From assembly GCF_002302635.1 (NCBI RefSeq), contig NZ_CP022387.1, forward strand, positions 2,418,001 through 2,482,000: a stretch of DNA of 64,000 bases, in the 5' to 3' direction. Every line of letters begins with the position of its first letter. Within the stretch, counting starts at the first letter, position 1. The DNA comes from Capnocytophaga stomatis (lineage in GTDB: Bacteria; Bacteroidota; Bacteroidia; Flavobacteriales; Flavobacteriaceae). Under the pieces are notes generated by a model. That model saw only the letters and a program-made list of their open reading frames with translations. It made no database searches and was not told where the DNA came from. Below are positions 17,461 through 27,372 of this stretch, in pieces. The position numbers were made by a program, and so were the translations under genes.

Positions 17461-18585
17461 CTATTGTGCAATTCCCAGAACCTCAATGTCAAAAATTAAA
17501 TCACTATTTGGTGGAATAACTCCTTGAGCTCCTCTTTCTCCGTAGGCTAAGGCAGAAGGGATGAAGACACGCACTTTTTCACCCACTTTTAGGGTAAGTA
17601 AAGCTTCTTTAAATCCGGGGATTAACTGTGCAGATTTGCTGTATTGCATAGGTATCGGGGTGTATCCATTGCCTCTGTCGCGAGCAATGTTGTATTTTCC
17701 GAAAGCCTCTTCAACCTCTTTTATATTTGAGTCAAACAACGTACCATCAGTTAGATATCCTGCATAATTTACTAAAACTTGCTGTGTGTGCTTAGGAGTT
17801 TCTCCTTTGCTTTCTTTCAAAGTAAAAATTTTAACTCCTGAAGGAAGGGCTTTAGCTTTAGGTTCTTGCTCTTTTACTTCAGCTAAGAAAGAATTTACAG
17901 CTTCTTTGATTTTATTTTCTCTTTCTTTCTCTCTTTTTTCTGCGTTGGCAAAATAATCTTCGATGGTTTTTGTAGCATTGAATTTTTCAGCTTCTTTTCC
18001 GTTGCGGATAATCAAAACATTGTTGATTTTCACGTCTTCAACAGGTCTGTTAGCTTCTGCAGTGGCTACATTGGCGATAGAATCAATTACTTCCAATCCT
18101 TCAACGGTTTCGCCGAAAACAGTGTGTCTGCCATCCAAATGAGGAGTTGGCACGTGAGTTATAAAGAACTGACTACCATTGGTTGCGGGACCTGCATTAG
18201 CCATTGATAGAATTCCTTTTTTGTCGTGTTTTAAATGCTCAACAAATTCATCTTCAAAACGATAGCCCGGGTCGCCCATTCCTGTTCCTGTTGGGTCGCC
18301 GCCTTGAATCATAAAATCCTTGATAACACGATGAAAAATTACACCATTGTAGTAAGGTTTTCCTTTAAATTCGCTTTTTACAAAAGAGTTTGTACCCTCA
18401 GCCAATGTTACAAAGTTTGCCACAGTAACGGGTGTTTCTTTATAGTTAAGTTTTATGACGATATTCCCTTTATTAGTCTGAATATCAGCAAATAATCCAT
18501 CTCCTAAGTTAGACGTTTTCTGTGATTTACAACTGAAGAAAATTGCCGTTGCAAATAACAACATAATTACATTCATTCGTTTCAT
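17461..18585 (-). CDS. peptidyl-prolyl isomerase lipoprotein, cyclophilin plus FKBP domains
   Basis: The 374-residue protein has a lipoprotein signal (lipobox ending FFSC near residue 19), a cyclophilin domain (about 33-190, with [19 protein letters not shown] and NGSQFFITH), a charged helical linker, and a C-terminal FKBP domain (about 265-374, with [16 protein letters not shown] and SALAYGERG). It would fold proteins in the periplasm or at the outer membrane. Two unrelated PPIase folds in one chain is uncommon outside Bacteroidota. It is the last gene of a run nrnA-gldI-this gene, 45 bases after gldI, so it may share the folding of gliding or surface proteins. Confidence 0.92.
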   Translation of the reverse strand: MKRMNVIMLLFATAIFFSCKSQKTSNLGDGLFADIQTNKGNIVIKLNYKETPVTVANFVTLAEGTNSFVKSEFKGKPYYNGVIFHRVIKDFMIQGGDPTGTGMGDPGYRFEDEFVEHLKHDKKGILSMANAGPATNGSQFFITHVPTPHLDGRHTVFGETVEGLEVIDSIANVATAEANRPVEDVKINNVLIIRNGKEAEKFNATKTIEDYFANAEKREKERENKIKEAVNSFLAEVKEQEPKAKALPSGVKIFTLKESKGETPKHTQQVLVNYAGYLTDGTLFDSNIKEVEEAFGKYNIARDRGNGYTPIPMQYSKSAQLIPGFKEALLTLKVGEKVRVFIPSALAYGERGAQGVIPPNSDLIFDIEVLGIAQ

Positions 18586-18630
18586 AAAATATTGATTTTT
18601 AATTAAATTTTACTTTAAAATTTGATTGAT

Positions 18631-19227
18631 TTAATTTGGTTTCTGAATTGTATCTTTTTGATTATTAATTATTTCCTGTGTATTTTTATTTTTTTCAATT
18701 TTTGTTACTCGTATTTTTGCAATAATGGGTTGATTGCTTTCAATTTTGTCTTTATCTCCACGATATCCGTAGGCAATTTCCGAAGGAAAAAAGAAAACGC
18801 CACTTTCTGCTTCTTTCAAAATTTTTAAAGCAGACCGAAGTCCTAAGAAAAGCTCTTCTTTTTCAACAAAATATTGATAATCACCTTCTTTTGATTCTTC
18901 ATAAATTTCATTTCCGTTGATGTCGGAAATGCTGTAGTTGTAAGTTACCTTGTCCCCAAACTCAGCTGTGTAAGTAGCCTCAGGGTTTTGCCGAGTGTAA
19001 TAGAACTTGAATCCGTGTTCTGAATCAATAAAATGGTGTAATGTATCTTTTTTGATGATGGAATCAATGAGAGCTTCCTCCGAACTGAGTAATTTTTTAT
19101 TTTTTTCCGCTGACTCTTTCAGAAAAGTATTACCGCTTTTAACAGAAATAGGACGACGAGCTTGTTTCTCGTTGCAAGCTATTCCCAAAACCGTTACCGC
19201 AATCAAAAAAATCCATTTTTTTAACAT
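18631..19227 (-). CDS. gldI: gliding motility-associated peptidyl-prolyl isomerase GldI
   Basis: The 198-residue lipoprotein (lipobox ending GIAC at residue 18) has a C-terminal FKBP domain around 85-185, with FFFPSEIAYGYRG in the active-site region. The N-terminal part, with YYTRQNPEA, matches GldI of Flavobacterium johnsoniae, where it is needed for gliding, presumably by folding motility or type IX secretion components. The flanking nrnA gene and the second PPIase give a compact minus-strand operon. The gene is evidence for a gliding flavobacterium. Confidence 0.88.
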   Translation of the reverse strand: MLKKWIFLIAVTVLGIACNEKQARRPISVKSGNTFLKESAEKNKKLLSSEEALIDSIIKKDTLHHFIDSEHGFKFYYTRQNPEATYTAEFGDKVTYNYSISDINGNEIYEESKEGDYQYFVEKEELFLGLRSALKILKEAESGVFFFPSEIAYGYRGDKDKIESNQPIIAKIRVTKIEKNKNTQEIINNQKDTIQKPN

Positions 19228-19248
19228 AACTTATTTATTTTTAGGTTG

Positions 19249-20244
19249 TTAATGGAATTCAGGTAATATTTTCAGAAAATAAGCAGTAGCTTCTTCCATT
19301 GAGCCGTCAAATCTTCCTCCGGCAGCGTTGATATGTCCGCCTCCATTGAAAAATCTGCGTGCAAAAGCATTCACATCGTGCTGATTTTTAGAACGAAAAG
19401 AAATTTTTATATAATTTTTCTCTTGAATAAAAATGGCAGCTAATTTTGAATCTTTAATGGTTAAACCATAATTTACAAAACCATCAGTATCACCTTTTTG
19501 GCAATTATGATTAGCCAATTCCTCTGAAGTCAGTGTAATGTAAGCGGTGTTGTGTTCCTTTAGGTAAACCATATTTTTAAGAGCTACACTCATTAGTTGT
19601 ATTCTGTCATAGGAATTATTCTCAAATACATTACTGTTGATTTGGCTATTATTAGCACCTTTTTCAATCAAAAAAGAAGCTATTTTAAATGTATTGCTCG
19701 TTGTTGAGGCATATTTAAAATTGCCTGTATCGGTCATAATACCTGTGTACAAGCAAGTTGCAATAGTTTGATTAATAGCGTTTTTATCACCCATTGCATC
19801 AATGAAAGAATAAATCATTGAACACGTGGAGCTTGCATTAGGATTGGAAAATGTGATTTTGGCGTAATCTTCAGGGGCCTGATGATGGTCAATCATAATG
19901 AAAGTAGCTTCCGAGGATTCTAACAATGGGGTTAGCGTATCAGCTCGCTTGAGTGAATTGAAATCCAATGTGAAAATCAACTTTGATTTTTCAATTTGTT
20001 CAGTAGCCGCTTTGGGGTCATTGTCATAAATCACAATGTTCTCAGCTTCGGGTAACCACTTGAAAAAATCTGGGAAATCGTTAGGTGATACTACCTTAAC
20101 ATCTTGATTATGAGTTTTTAAATAATGATACAATCCCAAACAACTTCCTATTGCATCGCCATCAGGATTTTTGTGAGGGATAATGCTTATTTTCAATCGC
20201 TTATCAAGCAATAACTTTATAGTTTCAATGTCATAAATATTCAT
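19249..20244 (-). CDS. nrnA: bifunctional oligoribonuclease / PAP phosphatase (DHH family)
   Basis: The 331-residue cytoplasmic enzyme belongs to the DHH/DHHA1 family and degrades nano-RNAs and 3'-phosphoadenosine 5'-phosphate. Motifs are HKNPDGDAIGS near 22, the catalytic IDHHQAPEDY, and the C-terminal DHHA1 glycine-rich end GGGHINAAGG. Its length is typical. PAP removal would matter if sulfite is made for cysteine or cysteate. It is the first gene of the nrnA-gldI-PPIase run and ends 21 bases before gldI. Confidence 0.92.
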   Translation of the reverse strand: MNIYDIETIKLLLDKRLKISIIPHKNPDGDAIGSCLGLYHYLKTHNQDVKVVSPNDFPDFFKWLPEAENIVIYDNDPKAATEQIEKSKLIFTLDFNSLKRADTLTPLLESSEATFIMIDHHQAPEDYAKITFSNPNASSTCSMIYSFIDAMGDKNAINQTIATCLYTGIMTDTGNFKYASTTSNTFKIASFLIEKGANNSQINSNVFENNSYDRIQLMSVALKNMVYLKEHNTAYITLTSEELANHNCQKGDTDGFVNYGLTIKDSKLAAIFIQEKNYIKISFRSKNQHDVNAFARRFFNGGGHINAAGGRFDGSMEEATAYFLKILPEFH

Positions 20245-20319
20245 ACAAGTTGCGAAGATACAATAATATTTTATTTATCAGAATAAAGATTCATCTTTTT
20301 GAAAAAGTTTATTCAATTT

Positions 20320-21414
20320 TTATTCATTATAAATATTATTACTCTTGATTTTTTTGATGGAATCCTTGATAAATACGAGGCTGACTCCTATTATAAATCC
20401 GAAAAAAGTCCAAATGGCAACAATCATTCCCCGTTTAGGTTTTGAACGCTCGTTTGGCACACTAACAGGTTCAACAATCGTGAAGATAGGATGCTCTTCT
20501 TTTACTTTTATTCGCTTGGCTTCTACCTGTTTAGCAAGTTCAGAGTACACATTGAAAGAAAGATTGTAATCAGATTGCAATTGTTCCAATCTTGTTTGTG
20601 GCAACGAACCGAAAAGGTCTCTGTTTCTGTCCTGAAACTGAGCCAAAGCAAATTGTTTCGCTTTAAAATCACTTTTGGCTTCTTCGTATCGTTGTTCGAT
20701 GAATTTTAGCTCTTCATTGGCTTTTTGGGTTTTAAATTCCGTCACAGTTTCCTGCAACAGTGTTTGCGTACTCTGCAACATTTGAGCAGCAGCCAAAGCC
20801 TCTGGCATTGAGTATGATAGAGAAATTATTCCCTCTTTTTCATCGATATCGATTGCTAATTGCCCGCTGATGCCGTCTAAAATATTTCTGTCTTCAAGTG
20901 ATAAAGACCAAATAGAATCTGTTTTTTCAGAAGTTACTGACTTTTCATCATTCTTTTTACCGAATAACAAACTTGGCAAACCAATTGTGTATTTTTTAAT
21001 GTTGCCAAGAATTCCGGGTTTGGCGTATTCTTTACAATACTTCTCGTAAGAAATGACTTCGTTTAAATCATTGAATTTTAATGGGGTTTGTATAAGTTTT
21101 TTTCTAAAAGGAATGCTTTCTACTATTTTCGGATAAGTGTTTAACGGAATACTTTCTGTTGAGCTCCCTCCTAAATTGATTCCAGCCATAGCCGCAAGCC
21201 CTCCCAATCCGCCAACGGACATTTTATCACCAGAGGTTTGAGGAATCATAACCGTGACAGCTGTGTATTGTTTCGGAGATATCAAAGCAATGATTATTCC
21301 CAAAATGAAGAAAAATAATGTGAATTTCAAAATAGATTTTCGTTTAATCCACAGTTTGTGAAATAGTTCAAGCAAATCTATTTCGTCTTCGTTTTTATGT
21401 TGATTACTATCCAT
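20320..21414 (-). CDS. Wzz/GumC-type chain-length determinant protein
   Basis: The 364-residue inner-membrane polysaccharide co-polymerase has one membrane helix near 33-52, a large periplasmic coiled-coil region (about 60-310) and a second helix near 328-348 preceded by a Pro-rich motif (PNERSKPKRG). No C-terminal tyrosine-kinase domain is present. It starts 2 bases after the stop of the SLBB exporter gene, so the pair forms a Wza-Wzz secretion unit for capsule or exopolysaccharide. No glycosyltransferase genes follow directly, so the polymer is made elsewhere. Confidence 0.9.
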   Translation of the reverse strand: MDSNQHKNEDEIDLLELFHKLWIKRKSILKFTLFFFILGIIIALISPKQYTAVTVMIPQTSGDKMSVGGLGGLAAMAGINLGGSSTESIPLNTYPKIVESIPFRKKLIQTPLKFNDLNEVISYEKYCKEYAKPGILGNIKKYTIGLPSLLFGKKNDEKSVTSEKTDSIWSLSLEDRNILDGISGQLAIDIDEKEGIISLSYSMPEALAAAQMLQSTQTLLQETVTEFKTQKANEELKFIEQRYEEAKSDFKAKQFALAQFQDRNRDLFGSLPQTRLEQLQSDYNLSFNVYSELAKQVEAKRIKVKEEHPIFTIVEPVSVPNERSKPKRGMIVAIWTFFGFIIGVSLVFIKDSIKKIKSNNIYNE

Positions 21415-21416
21415 TG

Positions 21417-23885
21417 TTATTTTTTTAACACATTAAAAATTAGTACTCCCATTGTTGTTATTGCAGAGATAATTCCAATAGTTTCGGAAGTTGAAAGTCG
21501 TTGACGTTCAGGTTTTGAAGGTACGATAATTATAGCACCGGGTTCCAACTCCGGATAATTCTTAAAGAAAAGAGAATTATTAGTGGATTTAATATCTCCA
21601 TTGGCATACATCACGTATATAGAACGTTTTTTTGCTCTGTCGGAAAAGCCCCCGGCACGATTTACGTATTCTCTCAAGGACAATCCTCTTTCATAACGTA
21701 CCAGTGATGGTGCCAGAACTTCTCCTTTGATTTCAATGGTTTGTTTTTCAGAAGGAATCAATAAAACGTCACCTTCGCTCAAAATTAAATCGTATTTACT
21801 ATGTTTGTTCTCTAAAATCTTTTTTAAATCAATCCCGATGCGATATTCGGTTGATTTTTTTTCTATCTTTTTTAAAGCCTGATTGTTGTCACTTCCGATT
21901 TTGCTTGCCATAACCATTTCATCAAGAAATTGCTCTTGCTTGATGTCACCTTCATCTAATTTTTTCCGAACGAGCGTAGCACCTCTAACATAGGCATAAG
22001 GCGAAAAACCTCCCACTCGTTCAATAAGGTCGGAAATGCGTTCATCTTTACTGCGAATGCTGTATATTCCCGGATATAAAACTTCTCCTTCCACAGTAAC
22101 GGTTTGCATTGGTGTGTAACCTTTTATATATCTAACTGATACAATATCATTAGGTTGCAATTTAATAGTGTCGCCTTCTGCCGGTATTAACTCATTGTTA
22201 GAAGAAACTTTGAAATCTCGGCTAAGTTTTCTGAAATCGCCATCGTTAATTTCTCGGAAAATATCAATTGTTGAAGCATCTGCCCCTTGCGAAAGCCCAC
22301 CTGCCAAAGCAATAACATCGCCAACGGTCATATTTTCCATAAAAGGAAGTTCTTTTGGCTTATTAACAGCTCCTTCTACCTTGATGAAACGAGCCATTTG
22401 AAGAGAATCTTTATAGAAAATATGAATACTGTCATTATCTATCAGAGGAATATTATTTTTTTCTTCAATTAAATCTTTTACGGAAAAATTGATGGTTTGA
22501 TAATCTACACGATTTAAAGTTCTGAATATCAGTCCTCTTTCCAAAGAAGCTTCTTTTCTTACTCCATTTGCCCGATTTAACAAATCATAAGCAGTCATTC
22601 CTTCTTTAAATTCGTACGTACCTGGTTGATAAACAGCTCCTCCAATGCTTAATCTGTTTTGATATTCGTCTGTAATTGGGTGTACTTTTAGTTTGTCTCC
22701 ATTTTGTATCAAGAAGCTTGAAATATCCTCAAAAGCTACTTCTTTTACTTCCCGTTTTGCATTTTTGATACGCTCAACAACCAAAGTGTTAGTAAAAGCA
22801 TCCGAAGTAAAACCTCCGAAGAAGGTAATTAAGTTAGCCAGAGATTCTCCGTCTTTAGTTTCATATGCTCCTTTGCGTTTTACTTCTCCTTCAATTAATA
22901 CTCTATTTAAGTAAGGAGGAACTATGATAACATCTTGATCTTTAAGAGGTAAATTGCCTTTTTCACTTCCGTGAATCAGAAAATCATAAACGTCAAAAGT
23001 AGCTATTTTTTGTCCGTTACGAACCAAATTAATTTCCCTGAAAGAACCATTTTCCGTTGGACCTCCACAAGCGTACAAGGCATTCAAAACGGTTGATAAA
23101 GCACTCAAGGAATATGTTCCGGGAACAGTAACTTCTCCTATTATGTTCACTTTCACGGTTCTTACTTGGGTGATTGTAACTCCCGTATAAACTTTGTTAT
23201 AACTACCATTAGGCGCCGAAATACCGGAGTAAATTCGTTTCAAGTAAGAATTGATTTTTGTTTTGACATCTTCAAAAGACAAACCCGAAACATTAATCTT
23301 CCCGATAGCGTTTATGAATATATTTCCTTGTGTATCAACTTTTTGTTTGAAAGAACCTTCTGTGGCTCCCCAAACCTCAATTAAAAGTTCATCGCCCGGA
23401 CCTACCTGATAATTTTCAGGAGTTGCCATATTCATATTTGGAGTGAATGAAATTTTCGGATTTTTGAAAAAATTCATCCCGAAAATAGAATCTTTCTTAT
23501 TTTTGAGTGCTAAAGAATCCTTATTTTCATTTCCTGTAAATCCGAAAGATTCTTCCTCTTTGTCCTGAAAAGAATAATCTTCAACCTGATTACCAGACTT
23601 TTTGCTTGTTGAAAGTTGTAAAATACGCTGTCTTAACTTCATAGCTTGTATGTCCGACATACCTCGCATTCTGGCAGCTGTAATAAGCTGGTCTAACGTA
23701 TATCCTTGACTTTGAGCCTTTATCCAATAAGTCTTGAGCTGCTCATCTGATATTTTATCAAGATTTATTGAAGAAATTTGCTGAGGGTCAATGTTTACGT
23801 TATTACCGTTGTTATTTTGAGATACAACTGTTTGAAAACTTCCAATAAAAAGGAAAAATATAATTAAAAGCTTAATTTTCGGCAT
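21417..23885 (-). CDS. outer-membrane polysaccharide export protein (Wza-like, SLBB repeats)
   Basis: The 822-residue protein has a signal peptide, then a polysaccharide-export (Poly_export) domain with YQVGPGDELLIEVWG near 158-172 and about five SLBB domains (segments such as VNIIGEVTVPGTYSL, VEGEVLYPGIYSI and IKGEVLAPSLVRYERG). The C-terminus has a hydrophobic segment (TIGIISAITTMGVLIF). It would form the outer-membrane pore of a polysaccharide exporter. It is twice the size of E. coli Wza because of extra SLBB modules, as is usual in Bacteroidota. The co-polymerase follows at 2 bases. Confidence 0.92.
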   Translation of the reverse strand: MPKIKLLIIFFLFIGSFQTVVSQNNNGNNVNIDPQQISSINLDKISDEQLKTYWIKAQSQGYTLDQLITAARMRGMSDIQAMKLRQRILQLSTSKKSGNQVEDYSFQDKEEESFGFTGNENKDSLALKNKKDSIFGMNFFKNPKISFTPNMNMATPENYQVGPGDELLIEVWGATEGSFKQKVDTQGNIFINAIGKINVSGLSFEDVKTKINSYLKRIYSGISAPNGSYNKVYTGVTITQVRTVKVNIIGEVTVPGTYSLSALSTVLNALYACGGPTENGSFREINLVRNGQKIATFDVYDFLIHGSEKGNLPLKDQDVIIVPPYLNRVLIEGEVKRKGAYETKDGESLANLITFFGGFTSDAFTNTLVVERIKNAKREVKEVAFEDISSFLIQNGDKLKVHPITDEYQNRLSIGGAVYQPGTYEFKEGMTAYDLLNRANGVRKEASLERGLIFRTLNRVDYQTINFSVKDLIEEKNNIPLIDNDSIHIFYKDSLQMARFIKVEGAVNKPKELPFMENMTVGDVIALAGGLSQGADASTIDIFREINDGDFRKLSRDFKVSSNNELIPAEGDTIKLQPNDIVSVRYIKGYTPMQTVTVEGEVLYPGIYSIRSKDERISDLIERVGGFSPYAYVRGATLVRKKLDEGDIKQEQFLDEMVMASKIGSDNNQALKKIEKKSTEYRIGIDLKKILENKHSKYDLILSEGDVLLIPSEKQTIEIKGEVLAPSLVRYERGLSLREYVNRAGGFSDRAKKRSIYVMYANGDIKSTNNSLFFKNYPELEPGAIIIVPSKPERQRLSTSETIGIISAITTMGVLIFNVLKK

Positions 23886-23903
23886 AATACTTTAATTTGT
23901 CGG

Positions 23904-23911
23904 CAAAAATA
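23904..23911 (-). promoter_or_regulatory. possible -7 box of the Wza-Wzz operon
   Basis: The minus strand reads TATTTTTG, fitting TAnnTTTG, 19 bases before the start of the exporter gene. No TTTG element is found at the usual spacing. Confidence 0.3.
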
Positions 23912-23975
23912 TAAAACTTATTTAAAAGTAAAAAAATAATGGTTTTTTATCTGATTTCTTCGGCTTTAATTGTAA

Positions 23976-24410
23976 TCATTCTACATCCGAAAGATGCACA
24001 ATTTCAACGCCTGCCTTTTTAAGAAACGCGATTCCCTCATCATCTTTGTAGGCTTCTTTGTAAACTACGCGTTTAATCCCCGATTGGTGAATTAATTTGC
24101 TACATTCTTTACAAGGTGACATTGTGATGTAAAGCGTTGCTCCCCACGAAGATTGGGTTGAGGAGGCGACTTTCATAATTGCATTTGCTTCTGCGTGAAG
24201 CACATACCATTTGGTGTCGCCGTTTTCGTCTTCGCAACAATTGTCAAATCCGGTTGGAGTTCCGTTGTATCCGTCCGAGATAATCATTCTGTCTTTCACG
24301 ATGATAGCCCCCACTTGTTTGCGTTTACAATGAGAAAGTTTAGCCCATTCCAAAGCCATTCGCATATAAGCCTTGTCGTATCGTATTTGTTTGATATTCT
24401 GTTTGTTCAT
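23976..24410 (-). CDS. dCMP / cytidine deaminase family protein
   Basis: The 144-residue enzyme has the zinc motifs HAEANAIM and PCKECSKLI and an N-terminal HCKRKQVGAIIV segment typical of dCMP deaminases (ComEB/RibD-like). It would turn dCMP into dUMP for thymidylate synthesis. It lies 9 bases after tsaC on the same strand, so the two are co-transcribed, and about 90 bases before the exporter gene. Confidence 0.9.
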   Translation of the reverse strand: MNKQNIKQIRYDKAYMRMALEWAKLSHCKRKQVGAIIVKDRMIISDGYNGTPTGFDNCCEDENGDTKWYVLHAEANAIMKVASSTQSSWGATLYITMSPCKECSKLIHQSGIKRVVYKEAYKDDEGIAFLKKAGVEIVHLSDVE

Positions 24411-24419
24411 ATGTTTTTC

Positions 24420-24980
24420 TTATCTTAAAAATTCTATATTTCCTTCTGAATCAAAACGTACCAACCGAGAGGGGTTTCGTTTTTCTGTATCGTTTTGCCG
24501 ATGTTTTACAACATAGTCACACTTTTCTATAATATACGAATTTACATCACTGAAAGTATGAGGAGTAGGTTCTCCACTAATGTTTGCTGATGTTGAAACG
24601 ATGGGTTTTCCGAAGTTTTGGATTAATTTCTGGCAAAAATCATCTTGAATTAAGCGTATTGCGACTGTATTTTCTGATGAAATTACATTTTTTGCCAAAT
24701 TTTTCGGATTGGAATATATGATTGTAGTTGGATTTTGAACTGTTTTAAGGAAATTCAGTACGAAATTAGGAATTTCTGAGATATATTTTTGTAACATCTC
24801 TACGGAATCTACCAAAATAATCAAACTTTTGCTTTCATTTCGTTGTTTTATTCCGAAAATTTTAGAAACAGCTGTAACGTTGGTAGCATCACAACCTAAT
24901 CCCCAAACGGTATCCGTAGGATATAATATAACTCCTTCATCAATAAGTGTTTTAGTGGATTTTTTTATGTCACTATCCAT
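24420..24980 (-). CDS. tsaC: L-threonylcarbamoyladenylate synthase
   Basis: The 186-residue protein belongs to the YrdC/Sua5/TsaC family, which makes threonylcarbamoyl-AMP for the t6A37 tRNA modification. Motifs are LYPTDTVWGLGCDA and IKQRNESKSLIIL near the N-terminus and IVSTSANISGEPTP near 135. It is the short form without the Sua5 C-terminal domain. A YciO-type paralogue cannot be excluded. Confidence 0.9.
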   Translation of the reverse strand: MDSDIKKSTKTLIDEGVILYPTDTVWGLGCDATNVTAVSKIFGIKQRNESKSLIILVDSVEMLQKYISEIPNFVLNFLKTVQNPTTIIYSNPKNLAKNVISSENTVAIRLIQDDFCQKLIQNFGKPIVSTSANISGEPTPHTFSDVNSYIIEKCDYVVKHRQNDTEKRNPSRLVRFDSEGNIEFLR

Positions 24981-25078
24981 AAATTATATATTATTATTTG
25001 GATTTGAATGAGCTGAAAATTCTGAAATTATACGATTTCAGAATTACTTTGTATTTTTGTGGCGAATATAGTTAAAAA

Positions 25079-27289
25079 ATGCATTTAAAACTCATCTCTT
25101 TTCTAAAAAGTTTTTCTTTTTTTAAAGGTGTACTGAAAACGGTTGCCGTGCTTCTTCCTATTGGTGTTGGTTGGTATTTCGATGCTCTTGAAATAGGTAT
25201 TCCTGTGGGATTGAGTATAATAGCTATTTCTCCGAGCGATATTCCGGGCAACAGAAAGCATCATATTGGTGGGCTTTTGGTGGCTACTTTTTTGGCGATG
25301 GTTAGTTCTTTTTTTGTGAACATAACTTATCCGTATCCTTATTTGCTTGAGCTGACAATCTTTATTTTAACATTTTTCAATGCCTACATTTCACTTTATG
25401 GATTTCGAGCTTCGATGGTTGCTTTTTCAGGTTTGTTTTGTATTGCTTCAACACTGTCACACATCCAGACGGGCAAAGGAATTTATTTGTATTTGCTGTA
25501 CATTTTTATCAGCGGAATGTGGTATATATCATTGGTTTTGTTTTATTTATGGATAAAACCCAGACAATATAGCGAACAGCTTTTGGGAAAATGTTTTTCA
25601 TTAACATCAGAATTTTTCTCTGTTCGTTCGGATTTGTTATTATCAGAAAACAGAACCGAAGGTTTCAAAAAAATGATTGATTTACAGACTAATCTGAATG
25701 AGAATTACGAGAAATTACGAGAAGTAATTCTTGATTCGCGAAGTAAATCGGGCAAAACGGATTATCTGCAACGGCAATTTTTAATGTTTATAGAGTTGGT
25801 TGATATTTTTGAATTGGCGTTGGCAAATCCGGTTCAATATGAAAAAATTGATAAAGAATTTGCAGAAAATAAAGATTTTTTGCAAATTTATGCTGATTTT
25901 CTGCAAGAACTTTCAAAACAATTGCAGCAAATGTCAGTTTACATCGGTTCTCGCAAGCAAATTAAGTTGGACGATTCTCTGAAAAACCTACTTTTGCAAG
26001 CAAAACTGAAAAATGAGGAACTAAAAAATCAAATTAAAACCGAATCCGATAAAGAAAAATCACTTACACTGCGAAATTTTTATATTTATATTGAAAATCA
26101 GTATAAATCGATAGAAAAAATCCGTGTGATTTTTGATAATTATTACAGCCACGATGCAGGAAAACGCGATGAAAAAACGTACAGAAAGTTTGTGAGCTAT
26201 CAGAATTATTCTTGGAAACGCCTGAAAGACCATATGTCTTTTAAATCGTCTTTCTTTCGGCATTCCATTCGGCTTTCTGTAACTACGCTAATTGCTTATC
26301 TTATAGGGAATTATTTTTCTATAAGCAATGCATATTGGATTCTTTTAACGATTTTTCTGATAATGCGTCCGGGCTTTGGATTGACTAAAGAACGTTCTTT
26401 GAGCCGAATTTACGGAACAATTTTGGGCGGAGTAATTGCTTTTGCGGTGATTTTTTTGTTTCCGTATCCAAATTTGTATCTGTATTTTGGGGTTTTGTGT
26501 ATGCCGATTGCTTTCGGGCTGATGCAAGAAAATTATATGTATGCATCGATTTTTATTACAATCACAGCTATTTTTATGTTTGCATTGATTAGCCCCGATG
26601 TATATTCGGTGATACACGATAGATTGCTCGATACAGCCATCGGGGTCGGGCTTGCTTTCGTTGCAAATTATTTACTTTTTCCGAGTTGGGAATCCCGAAC
26701 ATATCAAGATGTGGTGCAAAAATCAATACAGGCAAATGTTGATTATCTTAAGCAGGTGAAAATCATTTTTAATGAAAATCAAGGAATTACAAATACATAT
26801 AAAGTTTCACGAAAAGAAGCCTTTTTGGCATTATCAAATTTGAATGCTGCTTTTCAGCGAATGTTACAAGAACCGAAATCAAAACAAAATGATAATACAT
26901 CAATTTATGAAATTATCGTGATTCAGCAATCGTTTTTGGCTTCTGTGGCATCTTTGGGAGTTCGTCTGAAATCCAAGCAAGTAACTTTCCCGAAGGAAAT
27001 ATTCAACGAAACAATTGATTCACTCATTTCACTTCTGAAAAGAACATTGTTATTGTTCACGGATAATTTTTCCGAAGAATTGAAAGAAAATGATTTCTCA
27101 TTAGAAAAATTAAATCAGGAAATGCAGAAAATAGTTGAGCAACAGCAAAATTCATCTCAATATTCAACCGATTCATTACCAGTTATTTCGATGCGAGAAA
27201 CACATCTTTATTGGGAGCAGTTCAATTATCTTTTTGGACTTGTAAAGAATTTAGAACAAGCCATTAAACAAATGATAAAAGGCAAGTAA
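25079..27289 (+). CDS. FUSC family inner-membrane protein (YccS-like)
   Basis: The 736-residue protein has the duplicated FUSC layout: about six membrane helices at 20-160, a long soluble helical part (about 175-390), a second helix set at about 395-540 with MRPGFGLTKERSLSRIYGTILGG, and a soluble C-terminal part. Relatives include YccS and aromatic-acid or fusaric-acid efflux proteins. The substrate is unknown, and no partner membrane-fusion protein or outer-membrane channel gene is adjacent. It is transcribed away from tsaC. Confidence 0.88.
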   Translation: MHLKLISFLKSFSFFKGVLKTVAVLLPIGVGWYFDALEIGIPVGLSIIAISPSDIPGNRKHHIGGLLVATFLAMVSSFFVNITYPYPYLLELTIFILTFFNAYISLYGFRASMVAFSGLFCIASTLSHIQTGKGIYLYLLYIFISGMWYISLVLFYLWIKPRQYSEQLLGKCFSLTSEFFSVRSDLLLSENRTEGFKKMIDLQTNLNENYEKLREVILDSRSKSGKTDYLQRQFLMFIELVDIFELALANPVQYEKIDKEFAENKDFLQIYADFLQELSKQLQQMSVYIGSRKQIKLDDSLKNLLLQAKLKNEELKNQIKTESDKEKSLTLRNFYIYIENQYKSIEKIRVIFDNYYSHDAGKRDEKTYRKFVSYQNYSWKRLKDHMSFKSSFFRHSIRLSVTTLIAYLIGNYFSISNAYWILLTIFLIMRPGFGLTKERSLSRIYGTILGGVIAFAVIFLFPYPNLYLYFGVLCMPIAFGLMQENYMYASIFITITAIFMFALISPDVYSVIHDRLLDTAIGVGLAFVANYLLFPSWESRTYQDVVQKSIQANVDYLKQVKIIFNENQGITNTYKVSRKEAFLALSNLNAAFQRMLQEPKSKQNDNTSIYEIIVIQQSFLASVASLGVRLKSKQVTFPKEIFNETIDSLISLLKRTLLLFTDNFSEELKENDFSLEKLNQEMQKIVEQQQNSSQYSTDSLPVISMRETHLYWEQFNYLFGLVKNLEQAIKQMIKGK

Positions 27290-27329
27290 GAAAGTAATTT
27301 AAAAATTTTTTAGTTTCCATATAAAATCA

Positions 27330-27337
27330 TACCTTTG
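27330..27337 (+). promoter_or_regulatory. -7 promoter box of tig
   Basis: TACCTTTG matches TAnnTTTG 36 bases before the trigger factor start. A weak TTTA at 27308-27311 lies 18 bases upstream. Confidence 0.5.
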
Positions 27338-27372
27338 CAAACTGAAATTTTTAGATATAAATATTTTAAAAA

